Counted from the first letter of the stretch, positions 8,713 through 17,692 are shown. The stretch is DNA of 64,000 bases from Halomonas salipaludis (GCF_002286975.1 NZ_NSKB01000011.1:62001-126000); one strand, 5' to 3'. A program made the numbers and translations. The notes: generated by a model from the sequence alone, not told the origin.

Positions 8713-9717
8713 TTACAGCGAGCCGCGCTCGGCGGTGGTACTCGGGGCCTCATTGAAGCGGCGCCGATAGGCCCGCGAGAAGTGCGCCAACTGAGTAAAC
8801 CCCGCGGCCATGGCCGCCTGGGTAACGCGGCAGCGGCTGTCGGCGAGAATCCGCCGCGCCTGATCGAGACGCAGCCCCAGGTAGCACTGCTTGGGGCTCT
8901 CGCCGAAGTGGGCCATGAACAGCCGCGTCAGCTGGCGCTGGGACTGGCCCACCAGGCGACACACCTCGGGAATCGGCAGCGCCTGGGCCAGGTTGGCCTC
9001 CATCACTGCCAGCGCGCGCACCACGCTGCGCGGTAGCTCTTCATAGAGGTGGCGCTGGGCCAGGGAGGCCTCGCCCCGGGCCCGCTGGTGGACCAGCTGG
9101 CGCCCCACCGCATTGGCCAGGGCCGGCCCGTAGGCGCGTTCGATCCAGTCCAGCATCATGTCGATGCTAGCGGAGCCCCCGGAGCCGGTCAGCCGCTCGC
9201 TGCCGAACTCGTAGCGGGCCTGGCTGATCGCCAGGTGGGGAAACTCCTGGCGAAAGGCCGGCACGCTCTCCCAGTGCAGCGCCACCCGATACCCCTCCAA
9301 TACCCCCGCCCGGGCGAGGATGAAGGGCGCCGTATCCAGCCCACCCAACCAGCCGCCATGGGCAGCGATGCGCCGCAGCACCGCGCGCTCCGTCGCCCCT
9401 ACCGTCAGCTCCGCCTCATAGGAAGAAACTACCATCAGGCCGGCACCGTCGGTGAGTGTCTCCAGCGAGTCATCCACGTCGATACGCACCCCGTTGCTGG
9501 CCACCACCGACTGCCCGCTGGCGGAGCGCAGGCGCCAGGCGAAGAGATTGCGGCCGAAGCGGTTGGCCACCCGCAGCGGCTCGAGCAGACAGAACAGCGT
9601 CAGCATCGAGAATTTGGGCACCAGCCACACGTCCATGGTGTGCTCGGCCTCATCGGGGGTCAGCAGCGGCGGGGAGTCGGGCCGCGGATAGGGCCACTTG
9701 TCGGGGTAGATATCCAT
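8713..9717 (-). CDS. GlxA-family transcriptional regulator, divergent from the 10-gene operon
   Basis: The 334-residue protein has a DJ-1/PfpI-like N-terminal domain and a C-terminal AraC-type DNA-binding domain (about 235-330, with GFTQLAHFSRAYRRRF). The nucleophile-elbow segment reads LGGLDTAP, with alanine in place of the cysteine found in the other two GlxA-type proteins of this window, so it is probably a pure ligand sensor. I chose ATG 9717 (MDIYPDKW); the frame stays open to 9891 but the extra residues look non-coding. It is transcribed away from the TmpA-like operon, across the candidate operators at 9721-9780, and most likely controls that operon. Confidence 0.85.
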   Translation of the reverse strand: MDIYPDKWPYPRPDSPPLLTPDEAEHTMDVWLVPKFSMLTLFCLLEPLRVANRFGRNLFAWRLRSASGQSVVASNGVRIDVDDSLETLTDGAGLMVVSSYEAELTVGATERAVLRRIAAHGGWLGGLDTAPFILARAGVLEGYRVALHWESVPAFRQEFPHLAISQARYEFGSERLTGSGGSASIDMMLDWIERAYGPALANAVGRQLVHQRARGEASLAQRHLYEELPRSVVRALAVMEANLAQALPIPEVCRLVGQSQRQLTRLFMAHFGESPKQCYLGLRLDQARRILADSRCRVTQAAMAAGFTQLAHFSRAYRRRFNEAPSTTAERGSL

Positions 9718-9720
9718 TGT

Positions 9721-9780
9721 GGCCAATAAAATCAAGCATACGGCCAATTTTATCAAGTCCATATCCGCAACCGCGGATAT
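9721..9780. promoter_or_regulatory. Candidate operators: 21-bp-spaced direct repeats plus an inverted repeat
   Basis: Between the divergent regulator and TmpA-like genes lie GGCCAATAAAATCAAG (9721-9736) and GGCCAATTTTATCAAG (9742-9757). They match at 13 of 16 positions and start exactly 21 bp apart, two helical turns, so both would face the same side of DNA as AraC-family half-sites usually do. A perfect inverted repeat follows at once: ATATCCGC (9761-9768), AACC, GCGGATAT (9773-9780). The AT-rich repeats stand out in GC-rich surroundings. Confidence 0.6.
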
Positions 9781-9831
9781 GGTAATAGCACTCACCCAAC
9801 GCCAGTGACCGAATCTTGTGGAGACGCCGTC

Positions 9832-10944
9832 ATGACTCACGTCAGGCTCCAGTCCGAAGGCCAACGCCTGGTCCTCGACCAGTGCGATCAATCACGGGAG
9901 TTCACCGCCCTGTGGCTGCGCGAGCGCAGCTCCGACCCCCAGACCCGGGACCCGCGCACCGGTCAGCGCCTGATCGAGGCCGCCGAGCTGCCGCTGGACC
10001 TGCGCCTGGAGTCGGCGGAGAGCGTCGATCACGCCCTGAGGCTGCACTTCAGCGATGGCCACCGCTGCGACTTCCCGCTGCAGGAGCTGCTCGACGAGGC
10101 CGTCGACCCGCCCCAACGCCTGTGGGACGCCGCCAGCGCCCCCGCACCCCGCGCCGACTTCAGTGCTGCCCTGCATGACGACGCTGCCCTGCTGGCCATG
10201 CTCGAGGCGCTGCAGCGCGACGGCTTCGTGATGGTCTCCGGGGTGCCCGGCGAAGAGGACGGCATGCGCCCGCTGATCGACCGCATCGGCCCGCTGCGGC
10301 GCACCAACTGGGGCGGCATCGCCGACGTCAAGTCGGTGGCCAATGCCTACGATTTGACCATGACCCAGCGCGGCCTCGAGCCGCATACCGACAACCCCTA
10401 CCGCGACCCCATCCCCGGCTATATCTGGCTGCACTGCCTGGCCAACGCCGCCGAAGGAGGCGACAGCACCCTGGCCGATGGCTTCATGGCCGCCCGGCTG
10501 CTGCGCGAGCGCAACCCTGAGGCCTTCGACTGCCTGAGCCAGGTGCGTCCCGGCTTTCGCTACCGCGACGACACCACCCACCTCGAGAGCGAGGGACCGC
10601 TGATCGAGCTGGATAGCCACGGCGAGCCCATGCGCGTGCGCTACTCCAACCGCACCGAACGGATGCCGGCTCTTGCCCCCGACGTGCTCGATGCCTACTT
10701 CGCCGCGCGCCGCGCCTTCCATGAGCTGATCACCGGCGAGGAGCTGACCCTGCATCTCAAGCTCGATCCGGGGCAGATGCTGATCATCGACAATTACCGG
10801 CTGCTGCACGGGCGCCGCGCCTATCAGCTGGCCGGCGGCGTGCGCCACATGCGCCAGGGCTATGTCGACCGCGACAGCACCGCCAGCCGCCGGCGGGTAC
10901 TACGCCGCCAGGCCGAGACCAACGCCTCAGGAGAGCCCGCATGA
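9832..10944 (+). CDS. TmpA/BBOX-like Fe(II)/2-oxoglutarate hydroxylase
   Basis: The 370-residue protein has the same GBBH-like N-terminal plus TauD layout as the hydroxylase at 5578, but its iron motif reads HTDNPYRDP (His185, Asp187; distal His326 in LLHGR) instead of HTDLP. It is immediately followed, with a 4-bp overlap, by an HD-domain oxygenase gene. That pairing is the hallmark of TmpA-TmpB, where TmpA hydroxylates 2-(trimethylammonio)ethylphosphonate next to phosphorus. Earlier annotations called TmpA a gamma-butyrobetaine hydroxylase. ATG 9832 has GGAG 9 nt upstream; ATG 9805 is less likely. The zinc cysteines of the N-domain are missing. A TML or butyrobetaine hydroxylase role cannot be excluded. 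Confidence 0.75.
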   Translation: MTHVRLQSEGQRLVLDQCDQSREFTALWLRERSSDPQTRDPRTGQRLIEAAELPLDLRLESAESVDHALRLHFSDGHRCDFPLQELLDEAVDPPQRLWDAASAPAPRADFSAALHDDAALLAMLEALQRDGFVMVSGVPGEEDGMRPLIDRIGPLRRTNWGGIADVKSVANAYDLTMTQRGLEPHTDNPYRDPIPGYIWLHCLANAAEGGDSTLADGFMAARLLRERNPEAFDCLSQVRPGFRYRDDTTHLESEGPLIELDSHGEPMRVRYSNRTERMPALAPDVLDAYFAARRAFHELITGEELTLHLKLDPGQMLIIDNYRLLHGRRAYQLAGGVRHMRQGYVDRDSTASRRRVLRRQAETNASGEPA

Positions 10945-11534
10945 ATCAAGCTCGCTTCCGTCACTTCGGCGAGGCCCAGCGCGACGACTGGGCACTGATC
11001 GACGCCCGCTTCCGCGACTACGTCGAGGATGCCCCGCGCCGGGTGCTGGCCCATCTGCACAACCTCGCCGGCGACACCCACGGCTACCCGGTGGACCGCT
11101 ACCAGCACTGCCTGCAGACCGCCACCCGGGCGCTGCGCGACGGTGCCGATGAAGAGATGGTGGTCTGCGCCCTGCTCCACGATATCGGCGACGACCTGGC
11201 CCCGGCCAACCACGCCGAGGTCGCCGCGGCCATCCTCGAGCCCTTTATCGACCCCCTCAACACTTGGATGATTCGCCACCACGAACTCTTCCAGGGCTAC
11301 CACTATCGCCACTTCTTCGGCCAGGATCGACACGCCCGCGAAGCGTATCGCGATCATCCGGCCTATGCGCGCACCGTGCGCTTCTGTGACGACTGGGACC
11401 AGGCCAGCTTCGACCCCGACTACGACACCCTGCCCCTGGAGCACTTCCTGCCCATGGTCGAGCGGGTACTGGGTCGTACGCCCCGCGGCGGGCTGCCCGA
11501 GCCGCTGGCCAAGCACCGCGTGGAGCACGACTGA
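10941..11534 (+). CDS. HD-domain mixed-valent diiron oxygenase, PhnZ/TmpB-like
   Basis: This 197-residue HD-superfamily protein has a full set of putative diiron ligands: His56 (YQHCLQTA), His80-Asp81 (LLHDIGD), His91 (NHAE), His113 or His114 (IRHHE), and an aspartate in the DDWD cluster at 150-153. The layout matches PhnZ, TmpB and myo-inositol oxygenase rather than a classical phosphohydrolase. TmpB-type enzymes cleave the C-P bond of the hydroxylated product from TmpA, giving glycine betaine and phosphate. The Tyr-x-x-Glu substrate pair of PhnZ before the first ligand is not obvious here. Coupled translation with the hydroxylase supports a two-step reaction. Substrate is unproven. Confidence 0.7.
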   Translation: MNQARFRHFGEAQRDDWALIDARFRDYVEDAPRRVLAHLHNLAGDTHGYPVDRYQHCLQTATRALRDGADEEMVVCALLHDIGDDLAPANHAEVAAAILEPFIDPLNTWMIRHHELFQGYHYRHFFGQDRHAREAYRDHPAYARTVRFCDDWDQASFDPDYDTLPLEHFLPMVERVLGRTPRGGLPEPLAKHRVEHD

Positions 11535-11535
11535 C

Positions 11536-13146
11536 ATGCCCCAGACCTGTGCCAACTACCTGCTGCGACTGCTCGAAGCGTATGGCGTGGACACCGCCTT
11601 TGGCATTCCCGGGGTGCATACCATCGAGCTCTACCGCGGCCTGGGCGACAGCGCCATCCGCCACGTTACGCCGCGCCATGAGCAGGGCGCCGGTTTCATG
11701 GCCGATGGCTATGCCCGCGCCAGCGGCAAGCCCGCGGCCTGCTTCATCATCAGCGGCCCGGGGATGACCAATATCGCCACCGCCATGGGCCAGGCGCTGG
11801 CCGACTCGGTGCCCATGCTGGTGATCTCCAGCGTCAACCGTCGCGACACCCTGGGGCGCGGCCAGGGACGGCTGCACGAGCTGCCCAGTCAACAGCAGAC
11901 CCTGGCCGGCGTCAGCGTCTTCAGCCATACCCTGCTCGACCCGGCGGCGCTGCCGGAAGTGCTGGCGCGCGCCTTCGCGATCTTCCAGAGCGCCCGGCCG
12001 GGACCGGTGCATATCGAGATCCCACTAGACCTGCTGGCTGCGCCTCTGGAGGCCCCGCCACCGCGCCCGCTACGGGTCTACCCGCCGACAGCCCCGGCGG
12101 CCGCCATCGCCCAGGCCGCCGACTGGTTGGCCGGGGCCGAGCGCCCCCTGCTGCTGCTGGGCGGCGGCTGCGCCAGCGCCCCGCAGGCGGCCCGCGCTCT
12201 GGTCGAACGCTTTCAGGCCCCGGCGCTGACCACCATCAACGCCAAGGGGGTCCTGGGTCAGGACCACCCGCTGGACCTGGGCGCCACCGCCAGCCTGCCC
12301 GCCACGCGCCGCCTGGCCGCCGAGGCGGACGTGATCCTGGCCCTCGGCACCGAGCTCGGCGAAACCGACTACGACCTGGTGTTCGATAACGGTTTTCGCC
12401 TCGACGGACGGCTGATCCGGGTCGACATCGATCCCCAGCAGCTGGGCCGCAACCAGGCCGCCGACCTGGCGCTGCTGGCCGACGTCGGCCAGGTGATGCA
12501 CGACCTCGCCGAGGCGCTACCACTGCGCGCCGACGACGGCCGCGCCGCGGCGGTGCGCGACGCGCTGGCCCTCGAGGCGGACCCGGAGCTCGCCCCCTAT
12601 GTGCCGCTCTATGCCACGCTACGGGCGACGCTGCCCGACGCCATCCTGGTGGGCGACTCCACCGGGCCGGTCTATGCCGGCAACTTCCTCGCCTCGCTGC
12701 CGGCACCGCGGTACTGGTTCAACGCCGCCACCGGCTACGGCACCCTCGGCTACGGCCTGCCGGCGGCGCTCGGCGCGGCGCTGGCCTGCCCGCAGCGCCC
12801 GGTGGTGGCCCTGGTCGGCGACGGCGGTCTGCAGTTCGTGCTCGGCGAACTGGCCACCGCCCGCGATCTGGGGCAGCCCGTGGCGGTGGTGATCTGGAAC
12901 AACCACGGCTACGACGAGATTCGCCGCTATATGGCCATGCACGAGGTGCCGCAGCTCGGCGTCGATCTGGCACCGCCGGACTTTGCCGCCCTGGCCGACG
13001 CCTACGCCTGCCGCTACCGGACGGTGGGTGACCCCGCCTCCCTCGGCGAGGCACTTGCCCTTCTCGGCGACGACGACTCAGCGTTGCTGATCGAAGTGGA
13101 CGCGGCGGCCTGGATGGCGGCCACCGCGCCACCCTCCCATCGATAA
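11536..13146 (+). CDS. ThDP-dependent 2-oxo acid decarboxylase, AruI-like
   Basis: The 536-residue protein has the three-domain acetolactate synthase fold. Glu49 in PRHEQGAGFMADGYAR is the ThDP-activating glutamate, and the cofactor motif GDG (428-430) ends in NN (455-456). The N-terminal stretch (LLEAYGVDTAFGIPGVHT) is very close to what I recall of Pseudomonas AruI, the 2-ketoarginine (5-guanidino-2-oxopentanoate) decarboxylase. The gene starts 2 bp after the HD-oxygenase stop. An AruH-like transaminase lies downstream in the same operon, so it probably decarboxylates the 2-oxo acid made by that enzyme. Arginine or another cationic amino acid, for instance a trimethylated one, could be the source. 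Confidence 0.8.
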   Translation: MPQTCANYLLRLLEAYGVDTAFGIPGVHTIELYRGLGDSAIRHVTPRHEQGAGFMADGYARASGKPAACFIISGPGMTNIATAMGQALADSVPMLVISSVNRRDTLGRGQGRLHELPSQQQTLAGVSVFSHTLLDPAALPEVLARAFAIFQSARPGPVHIEIPLDLLAAPLEAPPPRPLRVYPPTAPAAAIAQAADWLAGAERPLLLLGGGCASAPQAARALVERFQAPALTTINAKGVLGQDHPLDLGATASLPATRRLAAEADVILALGTELGETDYDLVFDNGFRLDGRLIRVDIDPQQLGRNQAADLALLADVGQVMHDLAEALPLRADDGRAAAVRDALALEADPELAPYVPLYATLRATLPDAILVGDSTGPVYAGNFLASLPAPRYWFNAATGYGTLGYGLPAALGAALACPQRPVVALVGDGGLQFVLGELATARDLGQPVAVVIWNNHGYDEIRRYMAMHEVPQLGVDLAPPDFAALADAYACRYRTVGDPASLGEALALLGDDDSALLIEVDAAAWMAATAPPSHR

Positions 13147-13167
13147 CCGACAACAAGGATCCCTGAC

Positions 13168-14106
13168 ATGCGCAATACCACCCGACTCACCGGCCTCATC
13201 CTCATCGGCCTGCTGCCGCTCACCGCGCTAGCCCACCAGGACGCCAGCGATGAGCTGCGTCTCGTCGTGCCCCCCTGGCCGGGTGTTACCGTCAAGTCGG
13301 AGATCTTCGCCCAGCTGGCGGAGCCCCTGGGGTATCGGGTCAAGGCGCTGGAGGTCAGCTCAACCGTGGGCTACCAGACTCTGCAGAGCGGCGACAGCGA
13401 CGCCTTCCTGGCCGGCTGGTTACCCGCCCAGCAGCAGAGCTACGACGCGGCCATGGCGGCTGGCGCCATTGTCGATCTGGGCAACAACGTCACTGGCGCT
13501 CGCATGGGCTTCGCGGTGCCGGGTTATGTGGCTGAGGCTGGCCTGACCAGCGCCGAGCAACTCGCCGATGCCGAGATTGCCGAGCGCTTCGATCATCGTA
13601 TCTACAGCATCGAGAGCGGCTCGACGGTTACCGATATGCTTGAGGGTGCCATCGAGGCGAATACCTATGGCCTGGGTGACTGGGAGGGAAAGCCCTCTTC
13701 CACGCCAGGTATGCTCAGCGAGGTGGCCGCCGCCGTGGACGAGGGTCGCTGGATTCTCTTTTATGGCTGGACACCCCACTGGATGGTGCCGGAATACGAC
13801 GTGCATATCCTTGACGATCCGGCAGGCGTCTACGGCGACAATAATGGCCGCAGCGACGTCAAGACCATCGTCGCCAAGCGTTACGCCGAGGCGAACCCCA
13901 ATCTGACACGGCTGCTCGATCAATTCCGCTTCTCAGCCGACGAGCAGAGTGAGTTCATCAGTGCCTTCAGTTTGGAGGAACGCGAGCTTGAGGTCGTTGC
14001 CCGCGAGTGGCTTGACAATCATCCTGAGCGCGTAGCGAGCTTTCTGGAAGGCGTGACTACCCGCGACGGTAAAGAGGCAATCGCTGTTGTCGAGGCCGAG
14101 CGATGA
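13168..14106 (+). CDS. Second orphan betaine-type ABC substrate-binding protein
   Basis: This 312-residue OpuAC-family protein is a paralogue of the protein at 3413-4357. It shares PPWPGVTVKSE, an AGWLP/GGWYP segment and GWxPHWM, all likely quaternary-ammonium cage residues. A signal peptide ends near ALA, residue 22. It sits inside a catabolic operon, 21 bp after the decarboxylase gene and overlapping the aldolase by 4 bp, with no matching OpuA/ProU permease or ATPase in the window. It presumably feeds a shared core transporter elsewhere, as CaiX, BetX and CbcX do in pseudomonads. The ligand is unknown but should be a trimethylammonium compound. Confidence 0.8.
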   Translation: MRNTTRLTGLILIGLLPLTALAHQDASDELRLVVPPWPGVTVKSEIFAQLAEPLGYRVKALEVSSTVGYQTLQSGDSDAFLAGWLPAQQQSYDAAMAAGAIVDLGNNVTGARMGFAVPGYVAEAGLTSAEQLADAEIAERFDHRIYSIESGSTVTDMLEGAIEANTYGLGDWEGKPSSTPGMLSEVAAAVDEGRWILFYGWTPHWMVPEYDVHILDDPAGVYGDNNGRSDVKTIVAKRYAEANPNLTRLLDQFRFSADEQSEFISAFSLEERELEVVAREWLDNHPERVASFLEGVTTRDGKEAIAVVEAER

Positions 14107-14837
14107 ACGCGGCGACGCCCGAGGAGCGCGATATTCGCCATGACCTAGCGGCCGCCTATCGGCTGATCGCTCTGGACGGCATGGACGACGGCATCGATAC
14201 GCATATCTCAGCGCGCCTACCCGGCGAGCGCTTTCTGCTCAATGCCTACGGGCTGCGTTTTGCCGAGGTGCGCGCCGACAGTTTGGTAACGGTGGACGCC
14301 GACGGCCAGGTGCTCGATGACCCCACCGGGCTGGGCATCAACCCGGCGGGCTTCACCATACACAGCGCGCTCCACGCCGCCCGTCCCGAGGTCAACTGCG
14401 TACTGCATACCCATACCGTGGCCGGCGTTGCCGTCTCGTGTCTTGAGGCGGGTTTACTACCGCTCAATCAGTGGGCGCTGCAGTTCTACCACCGGCTGGC
14501 CTACCACGACTTCGAAGGCATCGCGCTGGCACTCGATGAACGCGAGCGGCTAGGCGACGACCTCGGCAATCACTCCGCGATGATCCTGCGCCAGCACGGC
14601 CTGCTGACCTGCGGAAAAAGCGTCGGTGAGGCCTTCCTGCGCATGCGCGACTTGGAGCGCAGCTGCCAGGCACAACTGGCAGCTCAGGCCACTGGTCAGC
14701 CGCTGCGTCAAGTATCGCCGTCCATGGCCGAGCACGTGGCAACACAATACGAAACCTGGGCAACGTCGTCGGTCGGCGGCGACCGCGCCTGGCAGGCCGA
14801 ACGGCGCCGCCTTAACCAGGCCGACGTTTGCGGCTAA
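14103..14837 (+). CDS. Class II aldolase/adducin family protein
   Basis: The 244-residue protein has the zinc site of class II aldolases: His102 and His104 in VLHTHT, and His165 in LRQHGLLTCG. The family cleaves or decarboxylates hydroxylated 2-oxo acids or sugar phosphates, and some members are lyases of unknown substrate. It overlaps the upstream binding-protein gene by 4 bp and precedes the aminotransferase by 22 bp. In this operon it might split a hydroxylated intermediate made by the TmpA-like enzyme, but nothing in the sequence fixes that. Length is normal for the family. Confidence 0.75.
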   Translation: MNAATPEERDIRHDLAAAYRLIALDGMDDGIDTHISARLPGERFLLNAYGLRFAEVRADSLVTVDADGQVLDDPTGLGINPAGFTIHSALHAARPEVNCVLHTHTVAGVAVSCLEAGLLPLNQWALQFYHRLAYHDFEGIALALDERERLGDDLGNHSAMILRQHGLLTCGKSVGEAFLRMRDLERSCQAQLAAQATGQPLRQVSPSMAEHVATQYETWATSSVGGDRAWQAERRRLNQADVCG

Positions 14838-14859
14838 CCGACATCACAACGAGAGCCCT

Positions 14860-16077
14860 ATGCACTATTCACGACTGACCGACCGCATCGCCGGCGAAGG
14901 GGCCGCGGCCTGGGATATCCACTACCGCGCCCTGGCCCGCCAGGCCGCCGGCGAGGTAATCACCGTGCTTTCGGTGGGCGATCCCGACTTCGCCACCCCG
15001 GCACCCATCGTCGAGAGCGCCGTGACCAGCCTGCGCGGCGGTGCCACTCACTACCCCAACGTGCAGGGCAAGCTGGCGCTGCGCCAGGCCATCGCCGACG
15101 ACTACCGTCGTCTGGGCCTCGACATCGGCCCGGATAACGTCATCGTCATGGCTGGCGCCCAGTGCGGCCTCTATGCCGCCGCCCAGTGCCTGCTCGACCC
15201 CGGCGACGAGGTGCTGGTCCCCGAGCCCAGCTATGTCACCTACGAGGCGGTGCTGCGCGCCACCGGTGCCGAGCTGGTGCAGGTACCGCTGGACGGCGAG
15301 GCGGCGTTCCGCCTCGACCCGGCGGCCCTGGAGGCGGCCATCACCCCGCGCACCCGGGCCATCCTGCTCAACAGCCCGCACAACCCCACCGGCCAGTTGA
15401 TCGACGCCGAGAGCTGGGCGGCGATCGCCGCGCTGTGCCGCCGCCACGATCTGTGGCTGATCTCCGATGAGGTCTACGCCGAGCTGATCTTCGAGGGCGA
15501 GCATATCTGTCCCGCCAGCCTGGTGGGCATGGCCGAACGCAGCGTGGTGATCAGCAGCCTTTCCAAGTCGCATGCCATGACCGGCTGGCGGCTGGGCTGG
15601 GTGCTGGGCCCCGAGGCGCTGATCCAGCACCTGACCCACCTGGCGCTGTGCATGCTCTACGGCTGCCCCGACTTTATCCAGGACGCCGCCTGCGACGCCC
15701 TGACCACGCCGCCCACCGAGCTGCAGGCGATGCGCGAGGTCTATCGGGCGCGCCGCGACGCCGTCTGCGCGGCCCTCGCCGAGAGCCCGGCGGTGACGGC
15801 GATCCGCCCGCCGGCGGGGATGTTCCTGATGGTGGATATCCGCGCCACCGGCCTCTCCTCCCAGGCCTTCGCCGACCGCCTGCTCGACGAGGAGGGCATC
15901 TCGGTGCTCTCCGGCGAGGCCTTCGGCCCCTCGGCGGCGGGCTTCGTGCGCCTCAGCCTGACCGTGGAGGCCGAACGCCTCGCCGCGGCCAGCCAGCGCC
16001 TGGCGGCCTGTGCGCAACGCGCCCGAGATGAGCGCGCCCTGTCACCGTCCCCGGCCCCGGAGGCCGATTGCCTATGA
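14860..16077 (+). CDS. PLP aminotransferase, AruH (arginine:pyruvate transaminase)-like
   Basis: The 405-residue fold-type I aminotransferase carries the PLP lysine at Lys236 ([12 protein letters not shown]). Several stretches are close to what I recall of Pseudomonas Aru[20 protein letters not shown] at the N-terminus, [15 protein letters not shown] and [15 protein letters not shown]. AruH transfers the amino group of L-arginine to pyruvate and works with AruI, whose homologue lies three genes upstream. ATG 14860 follows a GAGAGCCCT leader and gives a full-length N-terminus. The AruH-AruI pairing is strong; whether arginine itself is the substrate in this operon is open. Confidence 0.82.
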   Translation: MHYSRLTDRIAGEGAAAWDIHYRALARQAAGEVITVLSVGDPDFATPAPIVESAVTSLRGGATHYPNVQGKLALRQAIADDYRRLGLDIGPDNVIVMAGAQCGLYAAAQCLLDPGDEVLVPEPSYVTYEAVLRATGAELVQVPLDGEAAFRLDPAALEAAITPRTRAILLNSPHNPTGQLIDAESWAAIAALCRRHDLWLISDEVYAELIFEGEHICPASLVGMAERSVVISSLSKSHAMTGWRLGWVLGPEALIQHLTHLALCMLYGCPDFIQDAACDALTTPPTELQAMREVYRARRDAVCAALAESPAVTAIRPPAGMFLMVDIRATGLSSQAFADRLLDEEGISVLSGEAFGPSAAGFVRLSLTVEAERLAAASQRLAACAQRARDERALSPSPAPEADCL

Positions 16078-16865
16078 CATCATCATTCGAGCGTCCCCTC
16101 CGTCCCCAGGCCGCCCCCGCAGTGGCGGCCGACCACCTGATCAAGCGTTTTGGCGAATTGGAAGTACTCAAGGGCGTCTCGCTGAGCGTCGCCGAGGGCA
16201 CCGTCACCTCGATCATCGGCGCCAGCGGCTCCGGCAAGAGCACCCTGCTGCGCTGCATGAACCTGCTGGAACGCCCCGACCGCGGCGAACTGGCGATTGC
16301 CGACGAGGCGATTCGCTTCGCCCGCAATCCCCAGGGCGACATCGTCGGCCTGGACCGGCGCCAGCTGCAGCGGCTGCGCGCCAAGGTCGCAATGGTCTTC
16401 CAGCAGTTCAACCTGTGGCCCCACCTCAGCGTGCTGGGCAATGTCATCGAGGCCCCCATGCGGGTCAAGGGGCTCTCCCGCAAGCAGGCCACCGCGCTGG
16501 GCGAGCACTACCTGGAACGGGTCGGCATGGCCGACAAGCGCGACGCCTATCCTGCCTTCCTCTCCGGCGGCCAACAGCAGCGGGTCGCCATCGCCCGCGC
16601 CCTGGCCATGGAGCCGCGCCTGCTGCTCTTCGACGAGCCCACCTCGGCGCTGGACCCGGAGCGGGTCAACGAGGTGCTGGGGGTGATCCGCGGCCTCGCC
16701 GACGAGGGCCGCACCATGCTGCTGGTCACCCACGAGATGCATTTCGCCCGCGAGGTTTCCGACCAGCTGGTCTACCTCGACCAGGGCTGCATCGCCGCCG
16801 AAGGCACGCCGCAAGACGTTTTCGACGATCCCCGCTGTCGCCACTTCGTGGCGCCCGCGGCCTGA
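16074..16865 (+). CDS. Polar amino acid ABC transporter ATPase
   Basis: The 263-residue ATPase has Walker [10 protein letters not shown], the Q-loop [11 protein letters not shown], signature LSGGQQQR, Walker [13 protein letters not shown] and switch H in VTHEM. This combination marks the HisP/GlnQ/ArtP class of polar amino acid importers. It overlaps the aminotransferase stop by 4 bp (ATGA), with GGAGG upstream; an in-frame TTG at 16068 is a less likely start. It should energise the two permeases encoded downstream. Confidence 0.92.
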   Translation: MTSSFERPLRPQAAPAVAADHLIKRFGELEVLKGVSLSVAEGTVTSIIGASGSGKSTLLRCMNLLERPDRGELAIADEAIRFARNPQGDIVGLDRRQLQRLRAKVAMVFQQFNLWPHLSVLGNVIEAPMRVKGLSRKQATALGEHYLERVGMADKRDAYPAFLSGGQQQRVAIARALAMEPRLLLFDEPTSALDPERVNEVLGVIRGLADEGRTMLLVTHEMHFAREVSDQLVYLDQGCIAAEGTPQDVFDDPRCRHFVAPAA

Positions 16866-16899
16866 AGGCTCCACCTAACCATAACGACAGGAGAAGACC

Positions 16900-17673
16900 A
16901 TGAAGTTCCCCCTGATGATCGCTAGCGCCGCGGCCGCCATCAGCCTCGGCCTCACCGCCCAGGCCGCCGACCCGCTCAAGGTAGGCATCTCCGGCGAGCC
17001 CTACCCGCCCTTCACCTACAAGGCCGCCAGCGGCGACTGGACCGGCTTCGAGGTAGAACTGGCCCACGCCATCTGCGACGCCATGGGCCGCGACTGCGAG
17101 ATCACGCCCACCGGCTGGAGCGGTATCATTCCCGCCCTCAATGCCGGGCGCATCGACATGATCATGAACTCCATGTCGATCACCGAGCAGCGTCAGCGGG
17201 TCATCGACTTCACCCGCCCCTACTACTTCACCCCCGGCGCCTATGTCGCCGCCAGCGACCTGGCGCTGGACATCCCCGATGACCTGGACGGCCTGATCAT
17301 GGGGGTGCAGAGCGCCACCACCAACGCCACCTATGCGCGCCGCGAGCTAGGCGATAGCGGCGTGGACATCCGTCTCTACGATCAAGCGGAACAGGTCAAC
17401 AACGACCTGCTGGCCGGTCGCCTGGACCTGATCCTCGCCGACGAGATCGCCATGCTGCAGTTCCTCGACCGGGACGAGGCGAGCGGCTTCGAGGTCAAGG
17501 CCACGGCTCCCCATCACGAGGCCTACGGCGAGGGCATCGGCATTGGCCTGCGCCAGGAGGAGGACGATCTGCGCGAGGCGCTCAACGCGGGCATCGCCGC
17601 GGTGATCGAGGACGGCACCTGTGGCGACCTCTCCGAGCAGTACCTGGGCACCGACGTCTGCGTCTACGACTGA
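16900..17673 (+). CDS. Periplasmic amino acid-binding protein (SBP family 3)
   Basis: The 257-residue protein has a signal peptide ending in AQA near residue 22, then the family 3 fold with EPYPPFTYKAASGDWTGFEVEL and the GWSGIIPALNAGRIDMIMNSM segment that marks lysine/arginine/ornithine/histidine-type binders. It lies between the ATPase and permease genes of the same importer. Ligand specificity within cationic or polar amino acids cannot be read from sequence, but the AruH/AruI-like neighbours suggest a cationic one. A strong hairpin follows the gene, which should make this protein more abundant than the permeases. Confidence 0.9.
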   Translation: MKFPLMIASAAAAISLGLTAQAADPLKVGISGEPYPPFTYKAASGDWTGFEVELAHAICDAMGRDCEITPTGWSGIIPALNAGRIDMIMNSMSITEQRQRVIDFTRPYYFTPGAYVAASDLALDIPDDLDGLIMGVQSATTNATYARRELGDSGVDIRLYDQAEQVNNDLLAGRLDLILADEIAMLQFLDRDEASGFEVKATAPHHEAYGEGIGIGLRQEEDDLREALNAGIAAVIEDGTCGDLSEQYLGTDVCVYD

Positions 17674-17692
17674 GCCGTCAATGGCTGCCATA

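Noticed and set aside
10941-11534. Classical HD phosphohydrolase
   Set aside because: The extra histidines and distal aspartate fit the diiron oxygenase branch, and the coupled hydroxylase gene supports that reading.
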